Assembly: GCF_036346105.1 (NCBI RefSeq)
Contig: NZ_CP107811.1
Span: 1,550,001-1,614,000 of the forward strand
DNA from: Streptomyces sp. NBC_00539
GTDB lineage: Bacteria; Actinomycetota; Actinomycetes; Streptomycetales; Streptomycetaceae
Length of the DNA stretch: 64,000 nt
Reading direction: 5' to 3'
In this document: positions 1 to 8,694 of the stretch, piece by piece
Numbering within the stretch: the stretch's first letter is position 1
Layout of the letters: every line of letters begins with the position of its first letter
Notes under the pieces: generated by a model
Seen by the model: the letters and a program-made list of their open reading frames with translations, nothing else
Database searches by the model: none
What the model was told of the DNA's origin: nothing
Made by a program: the position numbers and the translations under genes

Positions 1-1
1 G

Positions 2-1609
2 CGGCTGTTCCCGCCCCATCTGCTGCTCTCCCGCCTGCGCGGCCGTATGACGGCGCTGGGCGGAGGACCGCAGCAGGCGCCCGAGCGGCACCGTTCGCTC
101 GCCGCCCTCGCCGAGTGGAGCTGCCGCGGCCTGGACCCGGCGGCGGCCGACGCACTGCGGCAACTGAGCGTCTACGAACCGGGGTTCGGGATGCCGGCGG
201 CAGGGGTGGCGGCCGAGGACGCCTTCGAGGCGCTGCTGGAGCGCGGCGTGGTGTCGGTGGTGGGCGAGGAGCGGGGGGAGCTGCGCCTGGCCGTGCCCGA
301 GCCGGTGCGTTCGTACTGCCGGGACGCGCTGGTGGAGTCGGGCGGCGAGGCCGCCGCCCTGGACGCGCACGCGGAGCACTACCGGCTGCTGGTCGGCTCC
401 GCGCAGCCCGCCCTCGCGGGGACGGAACAGGCGCTGCGCCTGCGCGAGTTGGCTGCCGAGGCGGACAACGTGGCGGCGGCGCTGCGGTGGCTGCGGGAGC
501 GGGGCGACGGCGAGGTCGTCGCCGCGGTGGTGCTGGGCTGCCGGCTGCCCTGGCTGGCGCAGGGGCGGCTGCGGGAGGGCCTGGAGTGGTGCGACGCGGC
601 CGCCGAGCCGGCCGGGCCGGCGCTCGCGGACGCCCTGCGGGCCCGGCTGGCCGACATGTCCGGCGTCTTCGCACTGGCCCTGGGTGACCCGCAGGAGGCG
701 GTGCGCCGCCACCGGCGCGCCCTCGCCCTGGGCAAGGGGGTCGGTGACCGGCGGCAGAACGCGCTGGCCTCCGCCCACCTGGGGGCGGCCCTGCTGGGAG
801 CGGGGGACGTCCCCGGCGCCCGGGCGGTGCTGGTGACCTCGCTGAGCGCGCTCGAATCGATGGGCGTCACCCGGGGCGCGGCGGCGGCGGCCGCCTCCCT
901 CGCCGCCGTCCTGCGGGCCGACGGGGACCGGCGCAAGGCGCTGGAGCTGCTGGAGCGGGCCGAGGAGGCGTTCCGCCGGATCCGGGACGGGCGGGGCCTG
1001 GCGGGTGCGCTGCGGATCTCGGCGGCGATGGCACTGGAGGGAGAGGAGCCGCAGCGCGCCGACCGGGCCCTGCGGGAGGGCCTGCGACTGTACGGGGACG
1101 TCGGGGAGCTGACGGAACTGCCGGGCCTGCTGGAGGAGTTCGCGCTCCTGCTGCTGCGCACGTCGCCCGCGCAGCGGCCCCGGTGCGTACGGCTGCTCGC
1201 GGCGGCGGACACCCTGCGCGGCCGGACGGGGGCGCGGGTGCCCGACGAGTGGCGTTCGGAGGCCGAGCGGGCCCGTACGGAGCTCAGTGCCCGGCTGGAC
1301 TGGACGGACTTCGCCGTGGCCTGGGCGGAGGGGGTGCGGATGACCGCGCCGACGGCCGTGGCGGAGGCGCTTTCGGCGCCCGGGCCCTCACGGCGTCCAG
1401 TGGTGTCGGCCGCCGCGGAGGCGCAGTCCCTCACCCCCCGCCAGGTCCAGGTGGCGCTGCTGGTCGCGGAGGGTCTGACGAACCGGCACATCGCGGCCCG
1501 TCTGGACATCTCGGAGTGGACCGTCGTCAACCACGTCCGCCAGGTGATGCGGCGCCTGGGCTGCACGTCTCGGGTGCAGGTCGCCGGGGCGGTGGGCCGA
1601 TGGGCATGA
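2..1609 (+). CDS. TPR/LuxR-type transcriptional regulator, 5' end missing
   Basis: The reading frame is open from base 2 and already matches regulator sequence before the first ATG at 47, so the true start lies left of the window. The visible part resembles the middle and end of the NB-ARC/TPR class of Streptomyces regulators: the R-G-R...L-x-G-G-P linker that normally follows the ATPase domain, then a long Ala/Leu-rich helical repeat region (about residues 110-430 from the ATG at 47), then a C-terminal LuxR helix-turn-helix (LTPRQVQVALLVAEGLTNRH...TVVNHVRQVMRRLGC). The ATPase domain, if present, is outside the window. The stop overlaps the start of the next gene by 10 bases, which suggests translational coupling with the AMP-ligase-like gene. 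It probably acts as a cytoplasmic DNA-binding activator; the target is unknown. Confidence 0.8.
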   Translation, partial: RLFPPHLLLSRLRGRMTALGGGPQQAPERHRSLAALAEWSCRGLDPAAADALRQLSVYEPGFGMPAAGVAAEDAFEALLERGVVSVVGEERGELRLAVPEPVRSYCRDALVESGGEAAALDAHAEHYRLLVGSAQPALAGTEQALRLRELAAEADNVAAALRWLRERGDGEVVAAVVLGCRLPWLAQGRLREGLEWCDAAAEPAGPALADALRARLADMSGVFALALGDPQEAVRRHRRALALGKGVGDRRQNALASAHLGAALLGAGDVPGARAVLVTSLSALESMGVTRGAAAAAASLAAVLRADGDRRKALELLERAEEAFRRIRDGRGLAGALRISAAMALEGEEPQRADRALREGLRLYGDVGELTELPGLLEEFALLLLRTSPAQRPRCVRLLAAADTLRGRTGARVPDEWRSEAERARTELSARLDWTDFAVAWAEGVRMTAPTAVAEALSAPGPSRRPVVSAAAEAQSLTPRQVQVALLVAEGLTNRHIAARLDISEWTVVNHVRQVMRRLGCTSRVQVAGAVGRWA

Positions 1610-3330
1610 CCGGTCCCACCGTGTACGGCGCCTTGGACCGTCCGGGTCCCACCCCGGCCCGTCCCATGGACATCAGCCCGCCCGACGAGGTCGCCGCCCG
1701 GTTCCGCGCGGCCGGCTGGTGGCGGCCACAGACCTTCCTGGACGACTTGTACCGTACGGCGGCCGTGGCTCCGCAGCGCCCGGCGATCGTCTCGGAGCGC
1801 GCCCACCGGCCCGCGGAGCGGCGCCGGGTCACGATCGGCTACGGGCGGCTCGCCGCGTACGTCGACCGGTTCGCCGCCGCCCTGCAGTCGCTCGGGGTCG
1901 TACCGGGCGACCCGGTGGCCTACCAGCTGCCCAACTGGTGGGAGACGGCGGCGCTGACCCTGGCCTGCCTGCGGGCCGGGGCCGTCGCGGTGCCGGTGCT
2001 GCCGACCGTACGGGCGCACGGGCTGCGGCGGATCCTGGACAGCACCCGGGCCCGGGTGTGCGTGGTGCCCGACGTCTGGGAGGGCTTCCCGCACGCCGAG
2101 GCGCTCGCGGACCTCGCCCCGCGGCTGCCGTGGCTGCGTCACCGGATCGTCCTCGGGGACGCCGCGGCGACCGGGGCGGTCGATTTCGAGGCGTACTTCC
2201 GGCGCACCGCGCACGAGCGCACCGCAGCGGGCCGGCCGGCCGGGCCGCGTCCGGGCCCGGCCGACCGGCCCGCGCTGCTGATCAGCGTGATGGGGCTGAG
2301 GGACGCCTACACGTCGGTGGTGCACTCCCCCAACACCCTGTACGCCAACATCAGTACGCAGCACGAGCCGCGGGGGCCCGGACGCCGGCCGGGCGAGGTC
2401 TTCCTCAGCACGCTCCCGCTCACCTCGCTGGCCTCGCTGATCTACACGGTGTACTGGCCGCTGGCGGTCGGCGGCACCGGCGTCTACCAGGACGTCTGGG
2501 AGCCGGGCCGGTGCCTGGACCTGATGGCGGCGACCGGGGTCGACCAGGTCAACGCCGAGCCCGCCTACCTGTCGGAGCTGCTCACCGTGCAGCGCCGGCG
2601 GCCGCGGCGGACGGACCGGCTGCGGCTGGTGCTGTCCGGCGGGCGCACCAGCACCCCGGAGCCGCTGGCCGCCGGGTTGCGGGAGGTGTTCGGGGTGCCG
2701 GTGCTCTCCGTGTGGGGGGCGCCCGAGCTGGGCATGGGGACCCTGTCCGGGGACGTCGAGCACGGGCGGGACGGCGTCAGCGCGCTGACGGGCCTGGAGT
2801 TCTCGGCCGCCCCGGGGACGGGGACCTTGACGGTGCGCGGGCCCTCGGTGTGCCTGGCCACCTGGCCGCACGGCACCGCGGCCCCCCGGCCCACGTGGGA
2901 GCACGACGACGGCCGCCTCGACACCGGTGACCTGGCCACCGCAGGACGGCACGGCGGGGTGCGGGTCGTGGCCCGGGCAGGCGAGCGGACCGGGGCCATC
3001 TTCATGGTGCCCGTCGCCGAGGTGGAGGAACGGCTGCTGACCCATCCCCGGGTACGGGAGGCCGCGGTCGTCGCCTACACCGATCCGGAACACGGGGAGC
3101 TGCCGTGCGCAGTGGTGGTCCCGGCCGCGCAGGACCGGCCGCCGGGGCCGGCGGAGCTGCGCGAGCACCTCGGCGGGCAGGGCGTCGCGGAAGCCTTCCT
3201 CCCGACCCGGCTGGAGATCGTCGGAGCGCTGCCCCGCGACGACCACGGCCAGGTCCGGCGCGACGCGCTCCGTGGCTGGCTGGCGCGACTGCGGCCCGGC
3301 GAACCCCGACCGGCGCCGGACACGGCGTGA
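1600..3330 (+). CDS. Degenerate AMP-binding (acyl-CoA ligase superfamily) protein
   Basis: A protein of 576 aa with the overall layout of an acyl-CoA/AMP ligase: N-terminal LGVVPGDPVAYQLPN..., LRAGAVAVPVLPT, a TGDL motif and a C-terminal subdomain beginning VPVAEVEERLLTHPRV. Key catalytic elements are eroded. The ATP-binding loop that normally reads TSGTTGxPKGV is SVMGLRDAYTSVV (about residue 227), the IRGGENI-like hinge reads GAIFMVP, and the C-terminal catalytic lysine (GKVRK) is GQVRR (about residue 550). I infer a pseudoenzyme or a very divergent ligase rather than a normal activating enzyme. The start at 1600 was chosen because it overlaps the upstream stop; 1606 or 1666 are alternatives. 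The gene is convergent with the next, with only four bases between stops. Confidence 0.75.
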   Translation: MGMTGPTVYGALDRPGPTPARPMDISPPDEVAARFRAAGWWRPQTFLDDLYRTAAVAPQRPAIVSERAHRPAERRRVTIGYGRLAAYVDRFAAALQSLGVVPGDPVAYQLPNWWETAALTLACLRAGAVAVPVLPTVRAHGLRRILDSTRARVCVVPDVWEGFPHAEALADLAPRLPWLRHRIVLGDAAATGAVDFEAYFRRTAHERTAAGRPAGPRPGPADRPALLISVMGLRDAYTSVVHSPNTLYANISTQHEPRGPGRRPGEVFLSTLPLTSLASLIYTVYWPLAVGGTGVYQDVWEPGRCLDLMAATGVDQVNAEPAYLSELLTVQRRRPRRTDRLRLVLSGGRTSTPEPLAAGLREVFGVPVLSVWGAPELGMGTLSGDVEHGRDGVSALTGLEFSAAPGTGTLTVRGPSVCLATWPHGTAAPRPTWEHDDGRLDTGDLATAGRHGGVRVVARAGERTGAIFMVPVAEVEERLLTHPRVREAAVVAYTDPEHGELPCAVVVPAAQDRPPGPAELREHLGGQGVAEAFLPTRLEIVGALPRDDHGQVRRDALRGWLARLRPGEPRPAPDTA

Positions 3331-3334
3331 AGCG

Positions 3335-4291
3335 CTATTCGCAGCCGGCCACGCGGCGGGCGAACGCCGCCAGTTCGGTGCGCCAGTGGGGGGCGAGGGG
3401 GGCGGCGGCCACCGCCGCGTCGGCGCGCTCCAGGAGTGCGGCGATGGTCTCCTCGGCACCGGCGCGGGCCCGCTCGTCGAAGAACACGTCGCGCAGGAAC
3501 TGGGCGTCGCCGCCGAAGCCGGGGCCGCCGCGCAGGAAGCCGCGGATGCGCCAGGCCCCGTGCAGGGCGCGGGCGTACTCCTCGTAGCTTTCGCTCAGGT
3601 CCTCGCGGCCCGCGAGCGCGGCGCCGATGAGCAGGGCGTGCCGCAGGCCGTACCAGCCGGCGCCGCAGCCGCTGCCGCAGCCGGAGACGCACTGGCCGGG
3701 CCACGCGTCGTCGAGGTACTCGGTCGCCGCCGCGGCCTCGACGTGGGCGCCGATGGCCCGTTCCGTACGCAGCTCGTCCCACCACCGCCAGGCCTCGTAC
3801 GGGAGCCGGACCGCGAGCCGGTCGCCGTAGGCGAGGGCGAGGTCCCCGGCGAGGACGGCGGTTCCCTCCCCGAACCGGCGGGGTTCGCCGCGCCAGCCGT
3901 TGCGTTCGTGCTCGGCGGCGTGGCTGATGTGCAGGGTGGGGATGCCGCGCCGCAGCGGCGCGTTGTCCCGCACGTCCTCACGGATCATCAGGCAGGTGTC
4001 GAGGAGTTCCAGCGCGGCGGCCGCGGCGACGGCGTCCTCGCCGTCCGGGTCACCGCCCGCGGCGAGGTAGCCGGTGAGGCAGATGACGGGGTGCGCCCGC
4101 TCGGCGCCGGCCTGCACCAGTTCGGCGACGCCCGCCACCAGTACGGCGCTCCGCGGATCGCAGGTGCGACGGGCCCGGTGCTCTTCGGCGAGCAGCCGGG
4201 CGAGCCGTTCCTCGACCCGGTCGAGCATGGCGTCGCGCACCTGTGCGGGTGTCTGCGTGCGCCACGGCTGGTGGTCGGTCGGTGTCGTCAT
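3335..4291 (-). CDS. Polyprenyl-diphosphate-synthase-like protein with degraded second Asp motif
   Basis: A protein of 318 aa that follows the all-helical isoprenyl diphosphate synthase fold. The first aspartate-rich motif is recognisable as EDVRD (residues 105-109) in LLDTCLMIREDVRDNAPLRRG, which corresponds to the family LLHDDxxDxxxxRRG. The second motif, normally FQLRDDxLG, reads WRIRGFLRGG (about 247-256), so both metal-binding aspartates are absent. A Cys/Gly-rich insert (CVSGCGSGCG, 201-210) lies where the KTxxL region should be. Ordinary chain-elongating prenyl transfer is therefore doubtful; it could be a repurposed or regulatory paralogue. The start at 4291 has a good GGGAGG ribosome site. 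No other isoprenoid gene lies nearby. Confidence 0.72.
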   Translation of the reverse strand: MTTPTDHQPWRTQTPAQVRDAMLDRVEERLARLLAEEHRARRTCDPRSAVLVAGVAELVQAGAERAHPVICLTGYLAAGGDPDGEDAVAAAAALELLDTCLMIREDVRDNAPLRRGIPTLHISHAAEHERNGWRGEPRRFGEGTAVLAGDLALAYGDRLAVRLPYEAWRWWDELRTERAIGAHVEAAAATEYLDDAWPGQCVSGCGSGCGAGWYGLRHALLIGAALAGREDLSESYEEYARALHGAWRIRGFLRGGPGFGGDAQFLRDVFFDERARAGAEETIAALLERADAAVAAAPLAPHWRTELAAFARRVAGCE

Positions 4292-4698
4292 GGTGCCCTC
4301 CCTGGTGGGCTACGGCCTCATGACCGACTTTCCCCGACGCCGCTCAAGGGGACCATCGAGGAACGCTACAGAGGGCGGCCCGGGGGGAGGCGGCGGCCCG
4401 GTCCGCCAGTTGTCTGTCACCCGACGGCACCCCGGGAGCCGACCTTGCCATGAGCTTGCCATGCCCCCTCCGTCCCACCGCTCACCCCGCTCGCCCCCCG
4501 TCACCGGTGACCCTCCGCGTCCGGCTGTCAGAGGGCCGTGGCACTCTCGGTGGTTCACCGGCCCGACGGACCGTGCGCCGGCCTCGTCGCGGCTGCGCCG
4601 GCGGCGGGGATGCTCGCGACCGGGCCCCCGGCCCGGGGTGGGGTTTCCCCGCCCCGGGCCGGGTGCTCCGGTCACGGCCCGCGCCGACCGCCTCCGGC
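4292..4698 (-). other. Intergenic region between LAL regulator and prenyl-synthase-like gene
   Basis: This 407-base stretch lies downstream of the LAL gene and upstream of the prenyl-synthase-like gene, both on the minus strand. It holds the strong hairpin at 4627-4663 and the GGGAGG ribosome site next to 4291. No conserved small gene was recognised in it, and open frames here are GC-rich shadows. Confidence 0.6.
4627..4663 (-). terminator. Strong GC hairpin after the LAL gene
   Basis: Two 17-base arms (4627-4643 and 4647-4663) pair with a single G-T wobble and a TTT loop. The hairpin begins 36 bases past the LAL stop codon. No T-run follows on the minus strand, so it would be a hairpin-type rather than a classic intrinsic terminator. 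Confidence 0.65.
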
Positions 4699-7398
4699 TC
4701 AGACCAGTTCCGCGACCCCCAGGTGGAAGTCGACGGGCAGGGCCTGGCGGCCGGGGATGTCCAGTTTGCGGTAGACGCGGGTCAGGTGCTGTTCCACCGT
4801 GCTCACGGTGATGTAGAGCTTCTGCGCGATCTCCCGGTTGGTGTGGCCGTGTACGGCGAGCAGGGCGACCCGCTTCTCCGAGTCGCTGAGGCTCGCCACG
4901 AGGTCGGCGTCCGGGCCGTCGGCGCCCTCTCCGGGGCCGGGGCTGTCACCGGTGTGCCCCGGCAGGATCTTCACGCACAGGGCTTCGGCGCCGCACTCCT
5001 TGGCGACGTGCCAGGCCCGCCGGTTGACCATGGCGGCGCGGGCCGGTTCGCCCAGCTCCCGCAGGACCTGACCGAAGTCGGTCATGGCGCGGGCCAGTTC
5101 GTACTGGTCGCCGGAGCGGTGCAGTTCGTCGACCGCCTTGGCCAGCAGCGCCTGCCGCTCCTTCGGTTCGCGCAGCGATGCCCGCAGCCGCAGGGAGATG
5201 CCGCGCACCCAGGGGTCGTCGGCGTCGCGGGTGGTGAGCTGGTCCGCGAGGAACCGTTCGGCCTGGTGGGCCTCGCCGAGCCGGATCAGGGCCTCCGCCG
5301 CGTCCGTGCGCCAGGGCAGCACCCGGGGCCGGTCCAGGCCCCAGCGCCGCATGTGGCGGCCGATGTCGAGGAAGTCGCCGAGGGCGGCGTGGAAGCGGCT
5401 GGTGGCCAGGGCGTGCTGGCCGCGGGCGCGCAGGTAGTTCAGGCCGTGGACGCTGCCGGCCGGCTTGTCGGGGACGGGCCGGCTGAGGACGGCCGCGGCC
5501 GCCTCGGGGCGGCCCATGGCGGTGTACGCCCGCACCAGGGTGCCGGCGACCCCGCTGAGCAGGGCGCTGCCGCCGCGCTCGGGGACGGCGCGCAGCGCTC
5601 CCTCGGCGGTTTCCGCGGCGCCGGTGAGGTCGCCCAGGCGTAGCCGCGCCTCGGCGAGCAGCCCGGAGAACTCGGCCTGCCAGCCGGTGGCGCCGCGCTG
5701 GCGGGCCTGACGGACGAACCCCTCGCACCACGGCAGGGCGCGGGCGGCGCCGTGCAGGTGGAGGAGGGTGCGCAGGGCCTGCACGACGGGTTCGACGGTG
5801 CCTTCGGCGAGGGTGGCGCCGCGCAGGAACAGTTCGGCGGCGTGGGCGGCGGCGGCTTCCTCCGGCTCTGCGGGCAGCGCCCACAGGGCCGCCGGGTGGG
5901 TGGCGGTGCGGGCGGGGCGGCCCGTGAGGGGGGCGCCCCGGTCGGGGGTGGCGGTGCGGTCGGGCGCAGTCCACTGGGGGAACGCCGAGAGGCCGTCCAG
6001 TGGATCGTCGCCGGGGACTTCGCCGGGCCGGCGGGTCGCGGCGGGGCGCCGCCCGTCGGCCGCGCCCATCTGTTCCAGTACGGCGGCCGACTCGTCGATG
6101 CGGCCCTGGGCGGCCAGGATCCGGGCGAGGGGGCCGAAGGAGCGCGGTTCGAGGCGGCCTTCGGCGAGGGCGGCCAGGGGTTCCAGGAGGTGGCGTTCGG
6201 CGGCGGCCGGGTCGGTGCGTGCGGCGACGGCGGCGAGCCTGATGCCGATGTCGGCGCGCCGGGCGTCGTCCGGGCAGGCTTCGCGGGCGAGCCGCAGGAG
6301 GGCGGCGGCCCGGTCGGGGGCGCCGTCGGCGAGGTACTGGTCGGCGGCGGAGCGCAGTACGGGCAGGGCCCAGTCCTCGGCGGTGTGCCGGGCGGCGAGC
6401 AGGTGGCGGGCCACTTCGGTGTCGGGCGCGCCCGACGCGCGGGCCAGCAGGGCGGACCGGCGGTGCAGGTCGCTGCGGGCGGCGGGGTCCATGCGGTCCA
6501 GTACGGCGGCGCGGGCGGCCGGGTGGCGGAACCCGGGGCCGTCGAGCAGGCCTGCGGCGTCGAGGGCCGCGACCGCCCGGGCGGCGGCGGTGTCGGTGGT
6601 TGCACCCAGCCGGGCGAGGTGCGAGGGGCTCGCGAGCGCGTCGAGTGCCGCGATCGCCTCGGCCAGTTCGGTGGTGGCGGCCCCGCAGCGGTGGAGGCAC
6701 GCCAGTACCGCTTGCGCGTAGGCGTCGCCGGGCCGGATCAAGGGGTCCTGGAGCAGGGCGCGCAGCAGCAGCGGGTTGCCGCCACTGGCCTGGTGCAGCC
6801 GGCCGGCCTCCGCTTCGGTGCGGTCGGGGAACATCGCGCGGACCGCCTCGGGGCGCAGGCGTTCGAGCCGGAGCCGCACGAAGTGGGGCAGCCGGAGCAG
6901 TTCGGTGCGCAGCAGCGGGTCGGCGCCGCGTTCGTGGAGGGACTCGGTGAACACCAGGAGGATCCGGGCCTGCCGGCTGCCGCGCGCGAGGTGCAGCAGG
7001 TGGCGGGTGGAGAGTTCGTCGACGTGGTGGAGGTCGTCGACGCAGATCACCACGGGTGCGGTGGCGCTGAGTTCGCGCACGGACAGCGCGAAGGCCTGCA
7101 TGGCCTCGACCCGGCCCGCGTCGGCCGCCCGCGGCGGTCGGGGCAGCGTTCCGGCCGGGGCGTCGGCGGTCAGCTGTCGCAGTACGCCCAGCGGATCGCC
7201 CTTTTCGGCCGCCGTTCCCATACCGCGCAGTACGGCACAGCCGCGGGAACGCGCCTGCGCGGCGATTGTTTCGAGGAATTCGCTTTTCCCGCAGCCGACG
7301 GCCGCTTCGACGAGAAGTAATCCGGCGTTCCCTTCCGCGCAGCCTTCGATCTGCGCATGGGCAAGGGATAGTTCCTCGGCACGGCGGAACAACACCAT
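4699..7398 (-). CDS. LAL-family (large ATP-binding LuxR) transcriptional activator
   Basis: A full-length 899-aa regulator. It has a Walker A region (EAAVGCGKS, residues 31-39; the first glycine of the classic GxxGxGKS is Ala), a Walker B (VVICVDDLHHVD, about 113-124), a long helical TPR-like middle, and a C-terminal LuxR helix-turn-helix (LSDSEKRVALLAVHGHTNREIAQKL...STVEQHLTRVYRKLDI). Proteins of this size and layout (PikD class) commonly activate type I PKS clusters, so this is the best candidate for the pathway activator. Codon 27 (bases 7318-7320) is TTA, a leucine codon read by the bldA tRNA in Streptomyces, which would tie expression to development. The ATG at 7398 is preceded by a GGGGGA ribosome site. 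Confidence 0.9.
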   Translation of the reverse strand: MVLFRRAEELSLAHAQIEGCAEGNAGLLLVEAAVGCGKSEFLETIAAQARSRGCAVLRGMGTAAEKGDPLGVLRQLTADAPAGTLPRPPRAADAGRVEAMQAFALSVRELSATAPVVICVDDLHHVDELSTRHLLHLARGSRQARILLVFTESLHERGADPLLRTELLRLPHFVRLRLERLRPEAVRAMFPDRTEAEAGRLHQASGGNPLLLRALLQDPLIRPGDAYAQAVLACLHRCGAATTELAEAIAALDALASPSHLARLGATTDTAAARAVAALDAAGLLDGPGFRHPAARAAVLDRMDPAARSDLHRRSALLARASGAPDTEVARHLLAARHTAEDWALPVLRSAADQYLADGAPDRAAALLRLAREACPDDARRADIGIRLAAVAARTDPAAAERHLLEPLAALAEGRLEPRSFGPLARILAAQGRIDESAAVLEQMGAADGRRPAATRRPGEVPGDDPLDGLSAFPQWTAPDRTATPDRGAPLTGRPARTATHPAALWALPAEPEEAAAAHAAELFLRGATLAEGTVEPVVQALRTLLHLHGAARALPWCEGFVRQARQRGATGWQAEFSGLLAEARLRLGDLTGAAETAEGALRAVPERGGSALLSGVAGTLVRAYTAMGRPEAAAAVLSRPVPDKPAGSVHGLNYLRARGQHALATSRFHAALGDFLDIGRHMRRWGLDRPRVLPWRTDAAEALIRLGEAHQAERFLADQLTTRDADDPWVRGISLRLRASLREPKERQALLAKAVDELHRSGDQYELARAMTDFGQVLRELGEPARAAMVNRRAWHVAKECGAEALCVKILPGHTGDSPGPGEGADGPDADLVASLSDSEKRVALLAVHGHTNREIAQKLYITVSTVEQHLTRVYRKLDIPGRQALPVDFHLGVAELV

Positions 7399-7544
7399 AA
7401 GAGTCCCCCAGTGTCCCCGGTCCGCGCGTCCGTTTAAATGAACGAATGCGGATACAGGAATGATCGAGCAATGCTTGAGCGAGAAATCAGGCCTCAGTGT
7501 AGGCCTGGGCCCGACTCCTCACGGTGTCCGGAAGCTGCCAGGCA
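7399..7544 (-). promoter_or_regulatory. Promoter/leader of the LAL gene with small hairpin
   Basis: This 146-base gap contains the LAL ribosome site (GGGGGA, close to 7398) and a locally AT-rich patch around 7431-7440. A perfect inverted repeat, CAGGCCT (7488-7494) and AGGCCTG (7501-7507), lies 38 bases past the end of the metallophosphoesterase gene and may be a weak terminator or an operator. No clear -35/-10 pair was identified. Confidence 0.4.
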
Positions 7545-8390
7545 TCAATCCCCGCGGCCGGTCGCGGGGAAGATGCGGCGGGGGACGCTGCGCGGGTGGC
7601 CGGGGGTACGCCACTCGCGCGGGTATCCGACGGACACCTCTTCGAAGCGCACGCCGTCGTGCCACGTGGTGCGCGGGATGTGCAGGTGGCCGTAGACCAC
7701 GGCGGCGGCCCGGAAGCGCCGGTGCCAGTCGGCGGTCAGCCCGGTGCCGCACCACTGGGCGAACTCCGGGTGGCGCAGCACACGGGTGGGATTGCGGACG
7801 AGGGGGAAGTGGTTGACGAGCACCGTGCGCAGCTCGGGATCGCAGGCGGCGAGCCGTCGTTCGGTGTGGGAGACCCGGGCCCGGCACCAGGCCTCGCGGG
7901 ACGGGTAGGGGTCCGGGTGCAGGAGGAACTCGTCGCTGCACACCACCCCCGCCGCGTAGGCCTCTTCGAGGGCCTGCTCCTTGGTGGCCGCCGAGGGGGT
8001 GCGGAAGGAGTAGTCGTACAGCAGGAACAGGGGCGCCACGACGAGGGGGCCGCCGGGGCCGGACCAGACGGGGTAGGGGTCCTCGGGCGTGTGCACGCCG
8101 AACGAGCGGCAGATGTCGACGAGCAGCCGGTAGCGCGCCTCGCCGCGGGGGCCCTCGGGGTCGTCGCGCAGCGTCCACAGGTCGTGATTCCCCGGTGCCC
8201 AGATCACCGTGGCGTATCGCCTGGTGAGCAGTTGGAGCACCCACCGTAGGTCTTCGGGTGACTCTCCGACGTCGCCGGCGATGACGAGCCAATCGGCGGG
8301 GCTCTCGGGATACAGCTCCTCGACGATCCTGCGGTTCTCCGGGAATGCGACATGGAGGTCGCTGATGCCCATGAGGTTTCCGTGCGGCAT
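7545..8390 (-). CDS. Metallophosphoesterase, PptH-like phosphopantetheinyl hydrolase candidate
   Basis: A protein of 281 aa with all the metal-binding motifs of a calcineurin-like phosphoesterase: SDLH (D11, H13), GD (39-40), GNHD (67-70), NHFPL (N193, H194) and YGHLH (233-237). It is divergent from a PptT-type phosphopantetheinyl transferase. In Mycobacterium tuberculosis the neighbouring pair Rv2795c (PptH, which removes the phosphopantetheine arm from carrier proteins) and Rv2794c (PptT) is of the same two families. I infer that this enzyme strips carrier proteins or hydrolyses a related phosphodiester; generic phosphoesterase activity is the alternative. The start at 8390 is chosen because homology begins a few residues later (8372 is a second possible ATG), and the longer open frame upstream is not credible. 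Confidence 0.8.
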   Translation of the reverse strand: MPHGNLMGISDLHVAFPENRRIVEELYPESPADWLVIAGDVGESPEDLRWVLQLLTRRYATVIWAPGNHDLWTLRDDPEGPRGEARYRLLVDICRSFGVHTPEDPYPVWSGPGGPLVVAPLFLLYDYSFRTPSAATKEQALEEAYAAGVVCSDEFLLHPDPYPSREAWCRARVSHTERRLAACDPELRTVLVNHFPLVRNPTRVLRHPEFAQWCGTGLTADWHRRFRAAAVVYGHLHIPRTTWHDGVRFEEVSVGYPREWRTPGHPRSVPRRIFPATGRGD

Positions 8391-8694
8391 TCCGTGAGTT
8401 TGGACGGGCTGCGGCGCACCGGACACCCCTGCCCGGCCCCTGAATTGCCGCCCGGGGTTCCGCGCCGGGCTATGGCAGGCGCATGGCAATGCCGCCCCGC
8501 GGCGTGCCAGCGTCGGGGCAGGGGGCGCCCGCACGGGCCCGCGAATGGCAGTGGACTGGCGGCCGGGCGGCCTTCCCGGGCCCGATCGGCCCGGGCGCGG
8601 CACCTGTTCCTGGCCCCGGCGGCGCGGTGGCGAGAGCGTGGAGTCGTCAGGCCGACCCCGGCCGGGCACCGATACCGCGACCAGAGGGAATGCC
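8391..8694. other. Divergent intergenic region, pptH-like / pptT-like
   Basis: A 304-base region between two divergent genes that must hold both promoters. The only clear element is AGAGGGA (8684-8690), the ribosome site of the PPTase. No consensus -35/-10 pair, strong repeat or small gene was recognised. Confidence 0.45.

Noticed and set aside
1183-1600. Upstream in-frame extension of the AMP-ligase-like gene
   Set aside because: It overlaps the LuxR helix-turn-helix coding region in another frame and shows no ligase similarity.
379-3459. Minus-strand open frame of about 1,000 codons over the left regulator and ligase
   Set aside because: The translation is Arg/Pro/Ser-rich and without domain signatures; the plus strand holds a LuxR helix-turn-helix and a ligase fold.
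8545-8694. Longer N-terminus for the PptT-like transferase
   Set aside because: The extra 50 residues are Arg/Pro/Gly-rich without family similarity, and a good ribosome site precedes GTG at 8695.
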